The translations under genes were made by a program, and so were the position numbers. Under the pieces are notes generated by a model. The model searched no databases. It was not told where the DNA came from and was given only the letters and a program-made list of their open reading frames with translations. DNA of 64,000 nucleotides from Lichenicola sp964247735 (GTDB lineage Bacteria; Pseudomonadota; Alphaproteobacteria; Acetobacterales; Acetobacteraceae): positions 1 through 64,000 of the forward strand of contig CAXTVS010000012.1 in NCBI GenBank assembly GCA_964247735.1, in the 5' to 3' direction. Below are positions 24,452 to 31,721 of the stretch, piece by piece (positions within the stretch are counted from its first letter, which is position 1; each line of letters begins with the position of its first letter).

Positions 24452-25447
24452 ATGACCGAGCGCCTGGATCCGGATCGCGACGGGATCGCCCGCGCCGCCG
24501 CCCTGCTGTCCGGCGGCCGCCTGGTCGCGTTCGGCACCGAGACCGTGTACGGCCTGGGCGCGGACGCGACCGACCCGCGCGCGGTGGCGGCGATCTTCGC
24601 GGCCAAGAACCGGCCCCGCTTCAACCCGCTGATCGCCCACCTGGCCGACGCGGACGCGGCGTTCCGGCAGGTGGCGGCGACGCCGCTGGCGCACCGGCTC
24701 GCCGGGTTCTGGCCGGGGCCCCTCACCCTGGTGCTGCCGCGCCGTGCCGACTCCACCGTCTGCGCGCTCGCCGCCGCCGGCCTGCCGACCCTGGCCGTGC
24801 GCGTGCCGGCGGGCCCGGTGGCGGGACGGCTGCTTCGTGCGGTCGGCCGTCCGGTCGCAGCGCCGTCCGCCAACCCGTCCGGCCGGGTCAGCCCGAGCAC
24901 CGCCGCGCACGTGCTGGCCGGGCTCGACGGGCGGATCGACGCGGTGCTGGATTCCGGGCCGTGCCGCGTCGGGCTGGAGTCGACCGTGCTCGACCTGTCC
25001 GGGCCGCAGCCGCGCCTGCTGCGGCCGGGCGGGGTGACGCTGGAAGCGCTGGAGGCGGCGATCGGGCCGGTGCTGCGGGAGGCTGGCGCGGGAGCGGCGC
25101 CGTCCGCGCCCGGGCAGCTCGCCTCGCACTACGCGCCGGTCCTGCCGCTGCGCCTCGACGCCGCCGAGGTCGGGCGCGACGAGGCGCTGCTGGCGTTCGG
25201 GCCGCCGCCCTCCGGCGCCGGCATGGTGTGGAACCTGAGCGAGGACGCCAACCTGGACGAGGCGGCGGCTCGGCTGTTCGCGGGCCTGCGCGACCTCGAC
25301 GCGGCGGCGAGCCGGGAGGGGCTGTCCGGGATCGCGGCCATGAGCATCCCGCATCACGGCCTGGGCCTGGCGATCCGCGACCGGCTCCGGCGCGCTGCGG
25401 CACCCCGTCCCGGCGCGGCGCGGCACCCTGGCCGAGGCGCGTCATGA
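24452..25447 (+). CDS. L-threonylcarbamoyladenylate synthase (Sua5 type)
   Basis: The enzyme makes threonylcarbamoyl-AMP from threonine, bicarbonate and ATP for the t6A37 modification of ANN-decoding tRNAs. The 331-residue length shows the two-domain Sua5 form rather than the short TsaC. The YrdC domain has LLSGGRLVAFGTETVYGLGADA, AIFAAKNRPRFNPLIAHL, WPGPLTLVLPR, VRVPAGPVAGRLLRAVGRPVAAPSANPSGRVSPS, and LESTVLDLSG. The Sua5 C-terminal domain follows PGQLASHYAPVLPL. The start at MTERLDP is chosen by homology. Its stop overlaps the start of a coiled-coil membrane protein (ATGA). Confidence 0.92.
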   Translation: MTERLDPDRDGIARAAALLSGGRLVAFGTETVYGLGADATDPRAVAAIFAAKNRPRFNPLIAHLADADAAFRQVAATPLAHRLAGFWPGPLTLVLPRRADSTVCALAAAGLPTLAVRVPAGPVAGRLLRAVGRPVAAPSANPSGRVSPSTAAHVLAGLDGRIDAVLDSGPCRVGLESTVLDLSGPQPRLLRPGGVTLEALEAAIGPVLREAGAGAAPSAPGQLASHYAPVLPLRLDAAEVGRDEALLAFGPPPSGAGMVWNLSEDANLDEAAARLFAGLRDLDAAASREGLSGIAAMSIPHHGLGLAIRDRLRRAAAPRPGAARHPGRGAS

Positions 25448-26001
25448 GGGAGCAGCTCGACCCGAAGGAGCTGAAGACGCTGTCCGACATCCTGGCCCTG
25501 GTGCTGGAGGACCAGCCCGGCCAGGCGGCGAGCGCGCTGGAGGCGGTGCGGGCGCGGGCGCGGCGCAACGGCGTCACCGGCGGCGCGCTGAAGAACCTGT
25601 TCGTCGCCATCGCCCCGAACCCGCCGGCCCGGTCGGCGCCGCGTCCCCGCACCCCGCGCGGCGCGTCCGCCGGCGCTGCCGGCGCCACGCCGGGCAGCGC
25701 CACCGAGCTGCAGGCGTCGCGCGCCCGCATCTCCCACCTCAGCGCCGAGGTCAGCCGGCTGGACCTCGACCTGCGCGGTGCCCACGCCCGGGTGGAGGCG
25801 CTGCGCTCCGAGCTGCACCTGACCCGCCAGGCGCGCGCGGAGGCGCAGCAGGCGCTGCTCGCCACCCAGCACGCGGCGCCGCGCAAGATCATGCTGCTGG
25901 TCACCGCCCTGTGCGGCCTGCTGATCGGCATCGCCGGGACCAGCGCGGTCATGAGCTTCATGCGCACGGAAGCCATGGATAATTCGCACTACCTGCAGTA
26001 G
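25444..26001 (+). CDS. coiled-coil protein with C-terminal membrane segment, unrecognised
   Basis: This 185-residue protein is coupled to the Sua5 gene by ATGA. I do not recognise a family. Residues about 1-58 are helical and charged (EQLDPKELKTLSDILALVLE). Next is a proline/alanine-rich linker, then a likely coiled coil (RARISHLSAEVSRLDLDLRGA and on to EAQQALL), and a single hydrophobic segment (IMLLVTALCGLLIGIAGTSAV) near the C-terminus. The N-terminus would face the cytoplasm if it inserts as a tail-anchored protein. The close coupling suggests co-expression with tRNA modification, but no functional link can be shown. Confidence 0.7.
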   Translation: MREQLDPKELKTLSDILALVLEDQPGQAASALEAVRARARRNGVTGGALKNLFVAIAPNPPARSAPRPRTPRGASAGAAGATPGSATELQASRARISHLSAEVSRLDLDLRGAHARVEALRSELHLTRQARAEAQQALLATQHAAPRKIMLLVTALCGLLIGIAGTSAVMSFMRTEAMDNSHYLQ

Positions 26002-26025
26002 GCGCGTGCGGGCTAGACCCGGCGC

Positions 26026-27465
26026 ATGCGCGAACCCTTCCAGACCGCACGTCTGATCCGCGTCCTCGGTGACCTGCTGGGGCCCGCCGGCCTGCTGACC
26101 GATCCGGCCGACACCGCGCCGTACTGCACCGACTGGCGCGGGCTCTACCACGGGCGGACCCCGGCGGTGCTGCGTCCGGGCGACACCGCCACCCTCGCCG
26201 CCTGCGTGCGCGCCTGCGCCGAGGCGGGAGCGCGGCTGGTGCCGATGGGCGGCAACACCAGCATGGTCGGCGGGGCGTCGGTGTCGGAGGCGGGCGACGA
26301 GCTGGTGCTGAGCCTGCAGCGGATGAACCGGATCCGCGCCATCGACCCGGTCGACATGACCATGACGGTGGAGGCCGGGGTGGTGCTGCAGACGGCGCAG
26401 GAGGCGGCGCGCGCGGCCGGCTGCCTGCTGCCGCTGTCGATCAGCTCGGAGGGCTCGGCGCAGGTGGGCGGCGTGCTGGCGACCAATGCCGGCGGCAACA
26501 CCACGGTGCGCTACGGCAACGCGCGCGAGCTGGTGCTGGGGATCGAGGCGGTGCTGCCGGACGGCAGCGTGTTCTCGGGCCTGCGCCGGCTGCGCAAGGA
26601 CAACACCGGCTACGCGCTGCGCCAGCTTCTGGTGGGGTCGGAGGGAACGCTCGGCATCATCACCGCGGCGGTGCTGCAGCTGCATCCGCGGCCGCGGCAG
26701 GTGGAGGCGGCGCTGTGCGGGGTGGCGAGCCCGGAGGCGGCGCTGGCGCTGTTCACCGCGTTCCGCAGCGCGGACCCGACCGCGGTGCAGGCGTTCGAGT
26801 ACATGTCCGGCACCGGCATGGCGCTGGTGAACGCCCTGATCCCGGGGGCGGTGCTGCCGCTGTCCGAACCGGCGCCGCACTACGTGCTGGTGGAGCTCGC
26901 CACCGCGCGGGACGACGGGACGCTGCGGACGCTGCTGGAGGAGGTGCTGGCGGCGGCACTCGAGGCGGGCGAGGTGCTGGACGCGGTGGTCGCGGAGAAC
27001 GAGAGCCAGCGGCTGGCGATCTGGCGGCTGCGCGAGGAGCATGCGGAGGCGCAGAAGCGGGCCGGCGGCAACGTCAAGAACGACGTGTCGGTGCCGGTGT
27101 CGCGGGTGCCGGCGCTGATCGCGCGGGCCGGGGCGGCGTGCCAGGCGCTGATACCCGGGATACGGGTGGCGCCGTTCGGGCATCTCGGCGACGGCAACAT
27201 CCACTTCAACCTGGTGCAGCCGGAAGGGGCCGACGCGGCAAGGTTCATGGCGCGCGACCACGAGATCATGGACGCGGTGTGCGCGGTGGTGCGCGAGCTG
27301 GAAGGCAGCTTCTCGGCCGAGCACGGAGTGGGGCGGCTCAAGCCGTACATGATGCCGGACTGGCGCGGCGGCGCCGAGCTGGACACCATGCGGCGGATCA
27401 AGCGGGCGATCGATCCGAAGGGGACCATGAACCCGGGGAAGATCTTTCCCGGGCCGGAAGGGTAG
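26026..27465 (+). CDS. FAD-binding oxidoreductase of the GlcD / D-2-hydroxyacid dehydrogenase group
   Basis: This 479-residue flavoprotein belongs to the vanillyl-alcohol-oxidase fold. The PCMH FAD-binding domain has VRACAEAGARLVPMGGNTSMVGGAS, ISSEGSAQVGGVLATNAGGN and GSEGTLGIITAAVL. The C-terminal FAD-oxidase domain has the metal/substrate histidines in APFGHLGDGNIHFN and SAEHGVGRLKPYMM. Such enzymes oxidise D-2-hydroxy acids (D-lactate, glycolate, D-2-hydroxyglutarate). The substrate cannot be settled; the single-chain layout without a GlcF partner favours a D-2-hydroxyglutarate or D-lactate type. It starts 24 bp after the coiled-coil gene and converges with a TetR regulator. Confidence 0.88.
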   Translation: MREPFQTARLIRVLGDLLGPAGLLTDPADTAPYCTDWRGLYHGRTPAVLRPGDTATLAACVRACAEAGARLVPMGGNTSMVGGASVSEAGDELVLSLQRMNRIRAIDPVDMTMTVEAGVVLQTAQEAARAAGCLLPLSISSEGSAQVGGVLATNAGGNTTVRYGNARELVLGIEAVLPDGSVFSGLRRLRKDNTGYALRQLLVGSEGTLGIITAAVLQLHPRPRQVEAALCGVASPEAALALFTAFRSADPTAVQAFEYMSGTGMALVNALIPGAVLPLSEPAPHYVLVELATARDDGTLRTLLEEVLAAALEAGEVLDAVVAENESQRLAIWRLREEHAEAQKRAGGNVKNDVSVPVSRVPALIARAGAACQALIPGIRVAPFGHLGDGNIHFNLVQPEGADAARFMARDHEIMDAVCAVVRELEGSFSAEHGVGRLKPYMMPDWRGGAELDTMRRIKRAIDPKGTMNPGKIFPGPEG

Positions 27466-27520
27466 CGGCAGGCCGCCGGATCCGGTCGGAAGCGCGGGCT
27501 CCGGAGGCGGCGGCGATCCG

Positions 27521-28177
27521 TCAGCGCGGCGCGGTCGCTCCGGCATGGGGGGTTCCGGCCATGGCGGCCTCCAGGCCAAGGCTGCCCCGGTCGATGATCG
27601 CCAGAAAGGCGGCTTCCGCTTCGCCCGCGTCGGCGCCGTGTTCGAAGGTCCGGTGCGCGTGGATGAAGGCCGCGCTCCAGGTCGCCACCAACAAACCGGC
27701 GGCCAGGTGGGCGAGAGGGTCCGCAGGGCCCTGTCCGGCGCGTTCCGACATCGACAGCGCAACCACTTGCGCGAGCTCGTCGCGGATCGCCCTGGCCCGG
27801 GCCTTCAGGGCGTCGCTGCCCTCGATCGTCTCGACGAAGATCCGGCTTTCGGGCGTGAACCGGACAAGGGGGCTCCGCTCCGCGACAAGCCGGTGGACGA
27901 GCCTGCGCAAGATCTCCACCGGGCCGACATGCGGATCGCCGTGCCGGAGGGCGTCCTGCAGGATCTCGCGGCCCTCCTCGTCGAGGTCGAAGAACATGTC
28001 CTCCTTGCGGGGGAAGTGGTTGAACACCGTCATCCGTCCGACGTCGGCGGCTGCCGCGATCTGGTCCACCGTCACGTGGTCGAAGCCCCGCTCGAGGAAC
28101 AGGCGCGTGGCGGCGTCGGAGATCGCGCGCCGGGTTGCCAGGCGCTTGCGGTGTCGGCGGTCGGATGGCGTTGACAT
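27521..28177 (-). CDS. TetR-family regulator, divergent from FAD monooxygenase
   Basis: The 218-residue protein has an N-terminal TetR helix-turn-helix: TRRAISDAATRLFLERGFDHVTVDQIAAAADVGRMTVFNHFPRKEDMFF (residues about 15-65), then a variable ligand domain. The start is the ATG of MSTPSDRRHRK; the long frame extending into the monooxygenase gene is a shadow. It is transcribed away from a monooxygenase gene across 55 bp that contains an 18-bp interrupted palindrome. The likely job is to repress that gene and itself until an aromatic ligand binds; this is inferred from arrangement. Confidence 0.9.
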   Translation of the reverse strand: MSTPSDRRHRKRLATRRAISDAATRLFLERGFDHVTVDQIAAAADVGRMTVFNHFPRKEDMFFDLDEEGREILQDALRHGDPHVGPVEILRRLVHRLVAERSPLVRFTPESRIFVETIEGSDALKARARAIRDELAQVVALSMSERAGQGPADPLAHLAAGLLVATWSAAFIHAHRTFEHGADAGEAEAAFLAIIDRGSLGLEAAMAGTPHAGATAPR

Positions 28178-28198
28178 GGCGGTCCCGATACCACAGTT

Positions 28199-28216
28199 TG
28201 TATTATACCGAGTACA
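28199..28216. promoter_or_regulatory. candidate TetR operator (TGTA-N10-TACA)
   Basis: The intergenic region is AT-rich against a GC-rich background and holds TGTATTATACCGAGTACA, an interrupted palindrome with four-base arms. It lies 17 bp before the monooxygenase ATG and 22 bp before the TetR ATG, well placed to control both promoters. The palindrome is seen; operator function is inferred from the divergent TetR arrangement. Confidence 0.45.
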
Positions 28217-28232
28217 TTGATGGATTGAGTAT

Positions 28233-29840
28233 ATGAAAGACTGCATCGACGTCGTGGTGGTGGGAGCCGGCCCGGTCGGCCTTCTTCTCGCCATCGAGCT
28301 GACCCTGGGCGGCGCGCGCGTCCTGGTGCTGGAGCGCCTGGCTGCCCCGGTTCCGGTTCTCAAGGCGTTGTCGGTCGGGCCGCTGGGGAGCGAGGCGTTG
28401 CAGCGCCGTGCAATGGCCGGAGCCATCGCGGCCAAGGAGGCGCGCAACCTCGCGGCGATGGAACAGGCCGGAGCGGTCATGCGCGATCGGGCATCCAGGT
28501 TCAGCGGCCACTTTGCCGGCCTGCCCCTGGCCCGGAAGGGCATGCAGGGGGAGCCGGAGCGGCGCGCGCGCTTCGTGGACCAGCAGGGCCTGGAAGCCAT
28601 GCTGTCGGACCGCGCGCGATGCCTCGGGATCGAGCTGCGTCGCGGGTGCACCGTCACCGGCTTCGTCCAGCAGGTGGACGGCGTGGACGTGGCGTGGACG
28701 TCGCCGGCGGGCGTGGACCATGTCCGGTGCTCCCATCTCGTCGGCTGCGACGGCGGGCGCAGCCCGGTCCGCAAGATGGCCGGCTTCGCCTTTCCCGGCA
28801 CGCCGCCGACGCTGACGATGATCCAGGCCATCGCCGAGCTCGACCATCCCGAGCGCGTGTCGCCGGTCGGCTGGCACCGCACGCCGGGCGGCGTGATCGC
28901 CTGCGGGCCCCTGCCCGGCCGGTTCTTCATGCTGGACTTCGACGGTCCGCCGCAGGACCGGCAGGCTCCGGTGTCGCGGGAGGAGGTCGAGGCCGTGCTG
29001 CGCCGGGTCAGCGGCGCGGACGTGCGCATCAGGGTGCTGGAAAGCGCCGGCCGATGGACGGACAACACGCGGCTCGTCGACACCTACCGCATGGGCCGCG
29101 TGCTGCTTGCCGGCGACGCGGCGCACGTCCACGCGCCGTTCGGCGGCCAGGGCCTGAGCCTGGGACTGGTGGACGCGGCGAACCTCGGCTGGAAGCTCGC
29201 CTCGGTGGTTCGCGGCGACATGCCCGACAGCCTGCTCGACACCTACACGGCCGAGCGCCGCCCGGTCGCGGAGGCGGTGCTGGCGAACACCCTGGCCCAG
29301 CTCGCCATCCTGCGGCCCGACCCGCAGGCCGGGGCCATGCGCAACATCCTGGCGGCCCTGATGCGGTTCGACGATGTCAACCGGTTCCTCGGCGAGATGA
29401 CGAGCGGCCTTTCCGCCCGCTACGCCCTGGGGTCGGAGCTGGACGTGGTCGGACGGCTGGCCGGCGACCGGCCGACCGGTCGTGACGCGGCCGGCGTCCC
29501 GCTCTACGACCTCATGCAGGACGGTGCGGGCGTGTTCCTTGATGCCGGCGCCGACGGCACGGCGTCGGGGCTCGTCGCCGCCGCCACGCGGCGGGTGCGG
29601 TGCGTGGCCGTCGACGCGGGACCATCGATGCTGATCCGTCCGGACGCCTGCGTCGCCTGGGCCGGAGAAGCGGACGATGCCGACGGGTTGCAGGACGCGC
29701 TCCGTCGGTGGTTCGGCCCGAACCCGGCTCAGCCGTCCGGCCAGGCGCGCAGCGCGGTGCGGATCACGGCGTGCAGCGCGTCCCGTCCTGCCCCGGAGGC
29801 GGCCTGCACCGCCATGCCCTGCACCACCGTCATGACGTAG
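28233..29840 (+). CDS. FAD-dependent aromatic-type monooxygenase (PheA/TfdB family)
   Basis: The 535-residue protein has the three flavoprotein-hydroxylase signatures: GAGPVGLLLAIELTLGG (dinucleotide-binding), LVGCDGGRSPVRK (DG motif), and VLLAGDAAHVHAPFGGQGLSLGLVDAANLGWKLA (GD motif). The C-terminus has a short thioredoxin-like part ending about RRWFGPNPA. Members hydroxylate phenols, polyketides, or antibiotics such as rifamycin; the substrate here is unknown. The reading frame continues through 112 bases antisense to the next TetR gene before a stop, giving about 37 low-complexity residues that may be a new tail. The ATG lies 17 bp after a candidate operator. Confidence 0.88.
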   Translation: MKDCIDVVVVGAGPVGLLLAIELTLGGARVLVLERLAAPVPVLKALSVGPLGSEALQRRAMAGAIAAKEARNLAAMEQAGAVMRDRASRFSGHFAGLPLARKGMQGEPERRARFVDQQGLEAMLSDRARCLGIELRRGCTVTGFVQQVDGVDVAWTSPAGVDHVRCSHLVGCDGGRSPVRKMAGFAFPGTPPTLTMIQAIAELDHPERVSPVGWHRTPGGVIACGPLPGRFFMLDFDGPPQDRQAPVSREEVEAVLRRVSGADVRIRVLESAGRWTDNTRLVDTYRMGRVLLAGDAAHVHAPFGGQGLSLGLVDAANLGWKLASVVRGDMPDSLLDTYTAERRPVAEAVLANTLAQLAILRPDPQAGAMRNILAALMRFDDVNRFLGEMTSGLSARYALGSELDVVGRLAGDRPTGRDAAGVPLYDLMQDGAGVFLDAGADGTASGLVAAATRRVRCVAVDAGPSMLIRPDACVAWAGEADDADGLQDALRRWFGPNPAQPSGQARSAVRITACSASRPAPEAACTAMPCTTVMT

Positions 29841-30313
29841 CGGGCGAGGTCGGCGGCGTCGGCGTCGGCGCACAGGTCGCCCTCCTCCTGTGCGCGCAGC
29901 AGGCGCCGCTGCAGCACCGCCGCGTGTCCGGCCCGCCGCTCGATCAGCTCGCGCCGGATGTGCTCGGCGCCATCGGAGCAGACCAGCGCGCCGTTGGTTT
30001 CCAGGCAGCCTGGCGGGTTGGCGCAATCGGTCGCCACGTCGGCGAAGCCGTACAGCAGCCGCTCCACCGACCGCCGCGCGGTCGGCTCCGCCAGCGCCGC
30101 GTCCAGGAACGCCATGCAGGTCGCCTGGTAGCTGTCCAGCGCCTTGCGGAACAGCTCCTCCTTGTTGCCGAAGGTGGCGTAGAGGCTCGGCTTGGCGATG
30201 CCCATCGCCTCGGTCAGGTCGCTCATCGAGGTGCCCTCGAAGCCCTTGCGCCAGAACAGGTGCAGCGCCTTGCCCAGCGCCTCGTCGACGTCGAACTCGC
30301 GCGGCCGACCCAT
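29729..30313 (-). CDS. TetR-family regulator of the RND efflux genes
   Basis: The 194-residue protein opens GRPREFDVDEALGKALHLFWRKGFEGTSMSDLTEAMGIAKPSLYATFGNKEELF, a clear TetR N-terminal helix-turn-helix. The C-terminal part resembles the TetR_C group with LERRAGHAAVLQ-like helices. It is divergent from a membrane-fusion protein and RND pump. A perfect TACC-AATC-GGTA palindrome lies in the shared promoter. It therefore probably represses the pump. Its 3' end overlaps the tail of the FAD monooxygenase by 112 bases on the other strand. Confidence 0.9.
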   Translation of the reverse strand: MGRPREFDVDEALGKALHLFWRKGFEGTSMSDLTEAMGIAKPSLYATFGNKEELFRKALDSYQATCMAFLDAALAEPTARRSVERLLYGFADVATDCANPPGCLETNGALVCSDGAEHIRRELIERRAGHAAVLQRRLLRAQEEGDLCADADAADLARYVMTVVQGMAVQAASGAGRDALHAVIRTALRAWPDG

Positions 30314-30364
30314 TGCGGTTGAACCTTTCCCCCGGACGCAACCGCCCCGGAACAGTTAGAACGC

Positions 30365-30403
30365 TTGACAGCGTGCGTCCAGGAAATCTACCAATCGGTA
30401 TAT
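30365..30403 (+). promoter_or_regulatory. candidate promoter and TetR operator for the RND genes
   Basis: A consensus TTGACA (30365-30370) is followed 16-17 bases later by a weak -10 region that overlaps TACC-AATC-GGTA (30389-30400), a perfect 4-4 palindrome with a 4-base centre. The spot is AT-richer than its surroundings and lies between the divergent TetR and membrane-fusion genes. A repressor bound here would block the promoter. The motif is seen; its use is inferred. Confidence 0.45.
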
Positions 30404-30448
30404 TACTTTTCGATACCCAGCGGGAGCCCCGTCGCAGGGGAGCGCCAC

Positions 30449-31708
30449 ATGCCTGACATCGATACCCGGACGCGCGGCCCAGCCAGGAACGACGAGTGGG
30501 ACCGGCCACGGACGGCGGAGGCCCCGCGGTCCCGCGGAGCGTGGCTGTTCGGGGTCGCGGTGCTGGGCGTGCTGGCGGCCGGCACGGTCTGGACCCTGCT
30601 GCACGGGGGGAGTGCCGGCCATGGCGGAGGAAGGCCCGCGATGCCGCCGGCGGTGGTGACGGTGAGCGCGCCGCTCGCCGAGCAGCTGGCGCCGCGCACC
30701 CAGTTCCTGGGCCAGTTCTCGGCGGTGGACTCGGTGGAGATCCGCGCCCAGGTCGGCGGCACGCTGACCGAGATCCACTTCACCGACGGGCAGGTCGTGC
30801 ACAAGGGCGACCTGCTGTTCGTGATCGACCCGCGGCCATACGAGATCAAGCTGGCTGGGGCGGTGGCATCGGTGCAGACCGCGCAGGCGCGGGTGGCGCT
30901 GGCGGGCAGCGAGCTGTGGCGCGCGCAGCAGCTCAAGCAGTCCTCGTTCGGCACCGCGGAAGCGGTGGACCAGCGCGGCTCCGACCAGCGCGCCAACATA
31001 GCCGCGCTGGCGCTGGCCGAAAGCCAGGTGCGCGACGCGCAGCTCGACCTCGAGTACTGCCGCGTGACCGCGCCCTTCACCGGGCGGATCAGCAACCACC
31101 GGGTGTCGGTCGGCGCGCTGATCAGCGGCTCGCGCGCCGGCAGCAGCGCCACCACGCTGCTGACCACGCTGGTGTCGCTCGATCCGGTGCATCTCGACTT
31201 CGACATGAGCGAGAGCGACTTCCAGGCGTTCTCCCGGGCGCATCCGCACCAGGACGGCATGGTCGGCGCGCCGGTCGGCATCAGCCTGGCCGATGACGGG
31301 CGGTTCACCACGCACGGCACCCTCGACTTCGTCGACAACACGGTGGACCGCGGCAGCGGCACGCTGCACGCCCGCGCCACGGTGCCGAACCCGGACCTTG
31401 CCATAGCACCCGGCGAGTTCGCGCGGCTGCGGCTGCAGATGGGGCCGCCGACGCCGGCGCTGCTGATCCCGGACGCGGCGGTGACGCTCGACCAGTCGCA
31501 GTCCATCGTCATGACGGTGGCGCCGGACGGCACGGTGGTGCCGAAGATGGTGCAGACCGGCGCCATGCGCGACGGGCTGCGGGTGGTCCGCGCCGGGCTC
31601 AAGCCGGACGACCGGGTGATCGTGGACGGGCTGATGCACGCCATGCCGGGGATGAAGGTGTCGCCGCAGCCGGGGCGGATCGTGCCGGTCGCGGACGGGC
31701 CGGGCTGA
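30449..31708 (+). CDS. RND efflux periplasmic adaptor (membrane fusion protein)
   Basis: This is the adaptor of an HlyD/AcrA-type tripartite pump, 419 residues from MPDIDTRTR (AGGGGAG ribosome site). A single N-terminal membrane segment (GAWLFGVAVLGVLAAGTVWTLL) anchors it. The barrel-sandwich parts are VEIRAQVGGTLTEIHFTDGQVVHKGDLLFVIDPRPYEI and LEYCRVTAPFTGRISNHRVSVGALI, with a short alpha-hairpin between. The C-terminal beta-barrel and membrane-proximal domains end near VIVDGLMHAMPGMKV. It is in an operon with the inner-membrane pump. No outer-membrane factor gene follows, so a shared TolC-type channel is presumed. Confidence 0.93.
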   Translation: MPDIDTRTRGPARNDEWDRPRTAEAPRSRGAWLFGVAVLGVLAAGTVWTLLHGGSAGHGGGRPAMPPAVVTVSAPLAEQLAPRTQFLGQFSAVDSVEIRAQVGGTLTEIHFTDGQVVHKGDLLFVIDPRPYEIKLAGAVASVQTAQARVALAGSELWRAQQLKQSSFGTAEAVDQRGSDQRANIAALALAESQVRDAQLDLEYCRVTAPFTGRISNHRVSVGALISGSRAGSSATTLLTTLVSLDPVHLDFDMSESDFQAFSRAHPHQDGMVGAPVGISLADDGRFTTHGTLDFVDNTVDRGSGTLHARATVPNPDLAIAPGEFARLRLQMGPPTPALLIPDAAVTLDQSQSIVMTVAPDGTVVPKMVQTGAMRDGLRVVRAGLKPDDRVIVDGLMHAMPGMKVSPQPGRIVPVADGPG

Positions 31709-31721
31709 GGAGGACGGCCGC

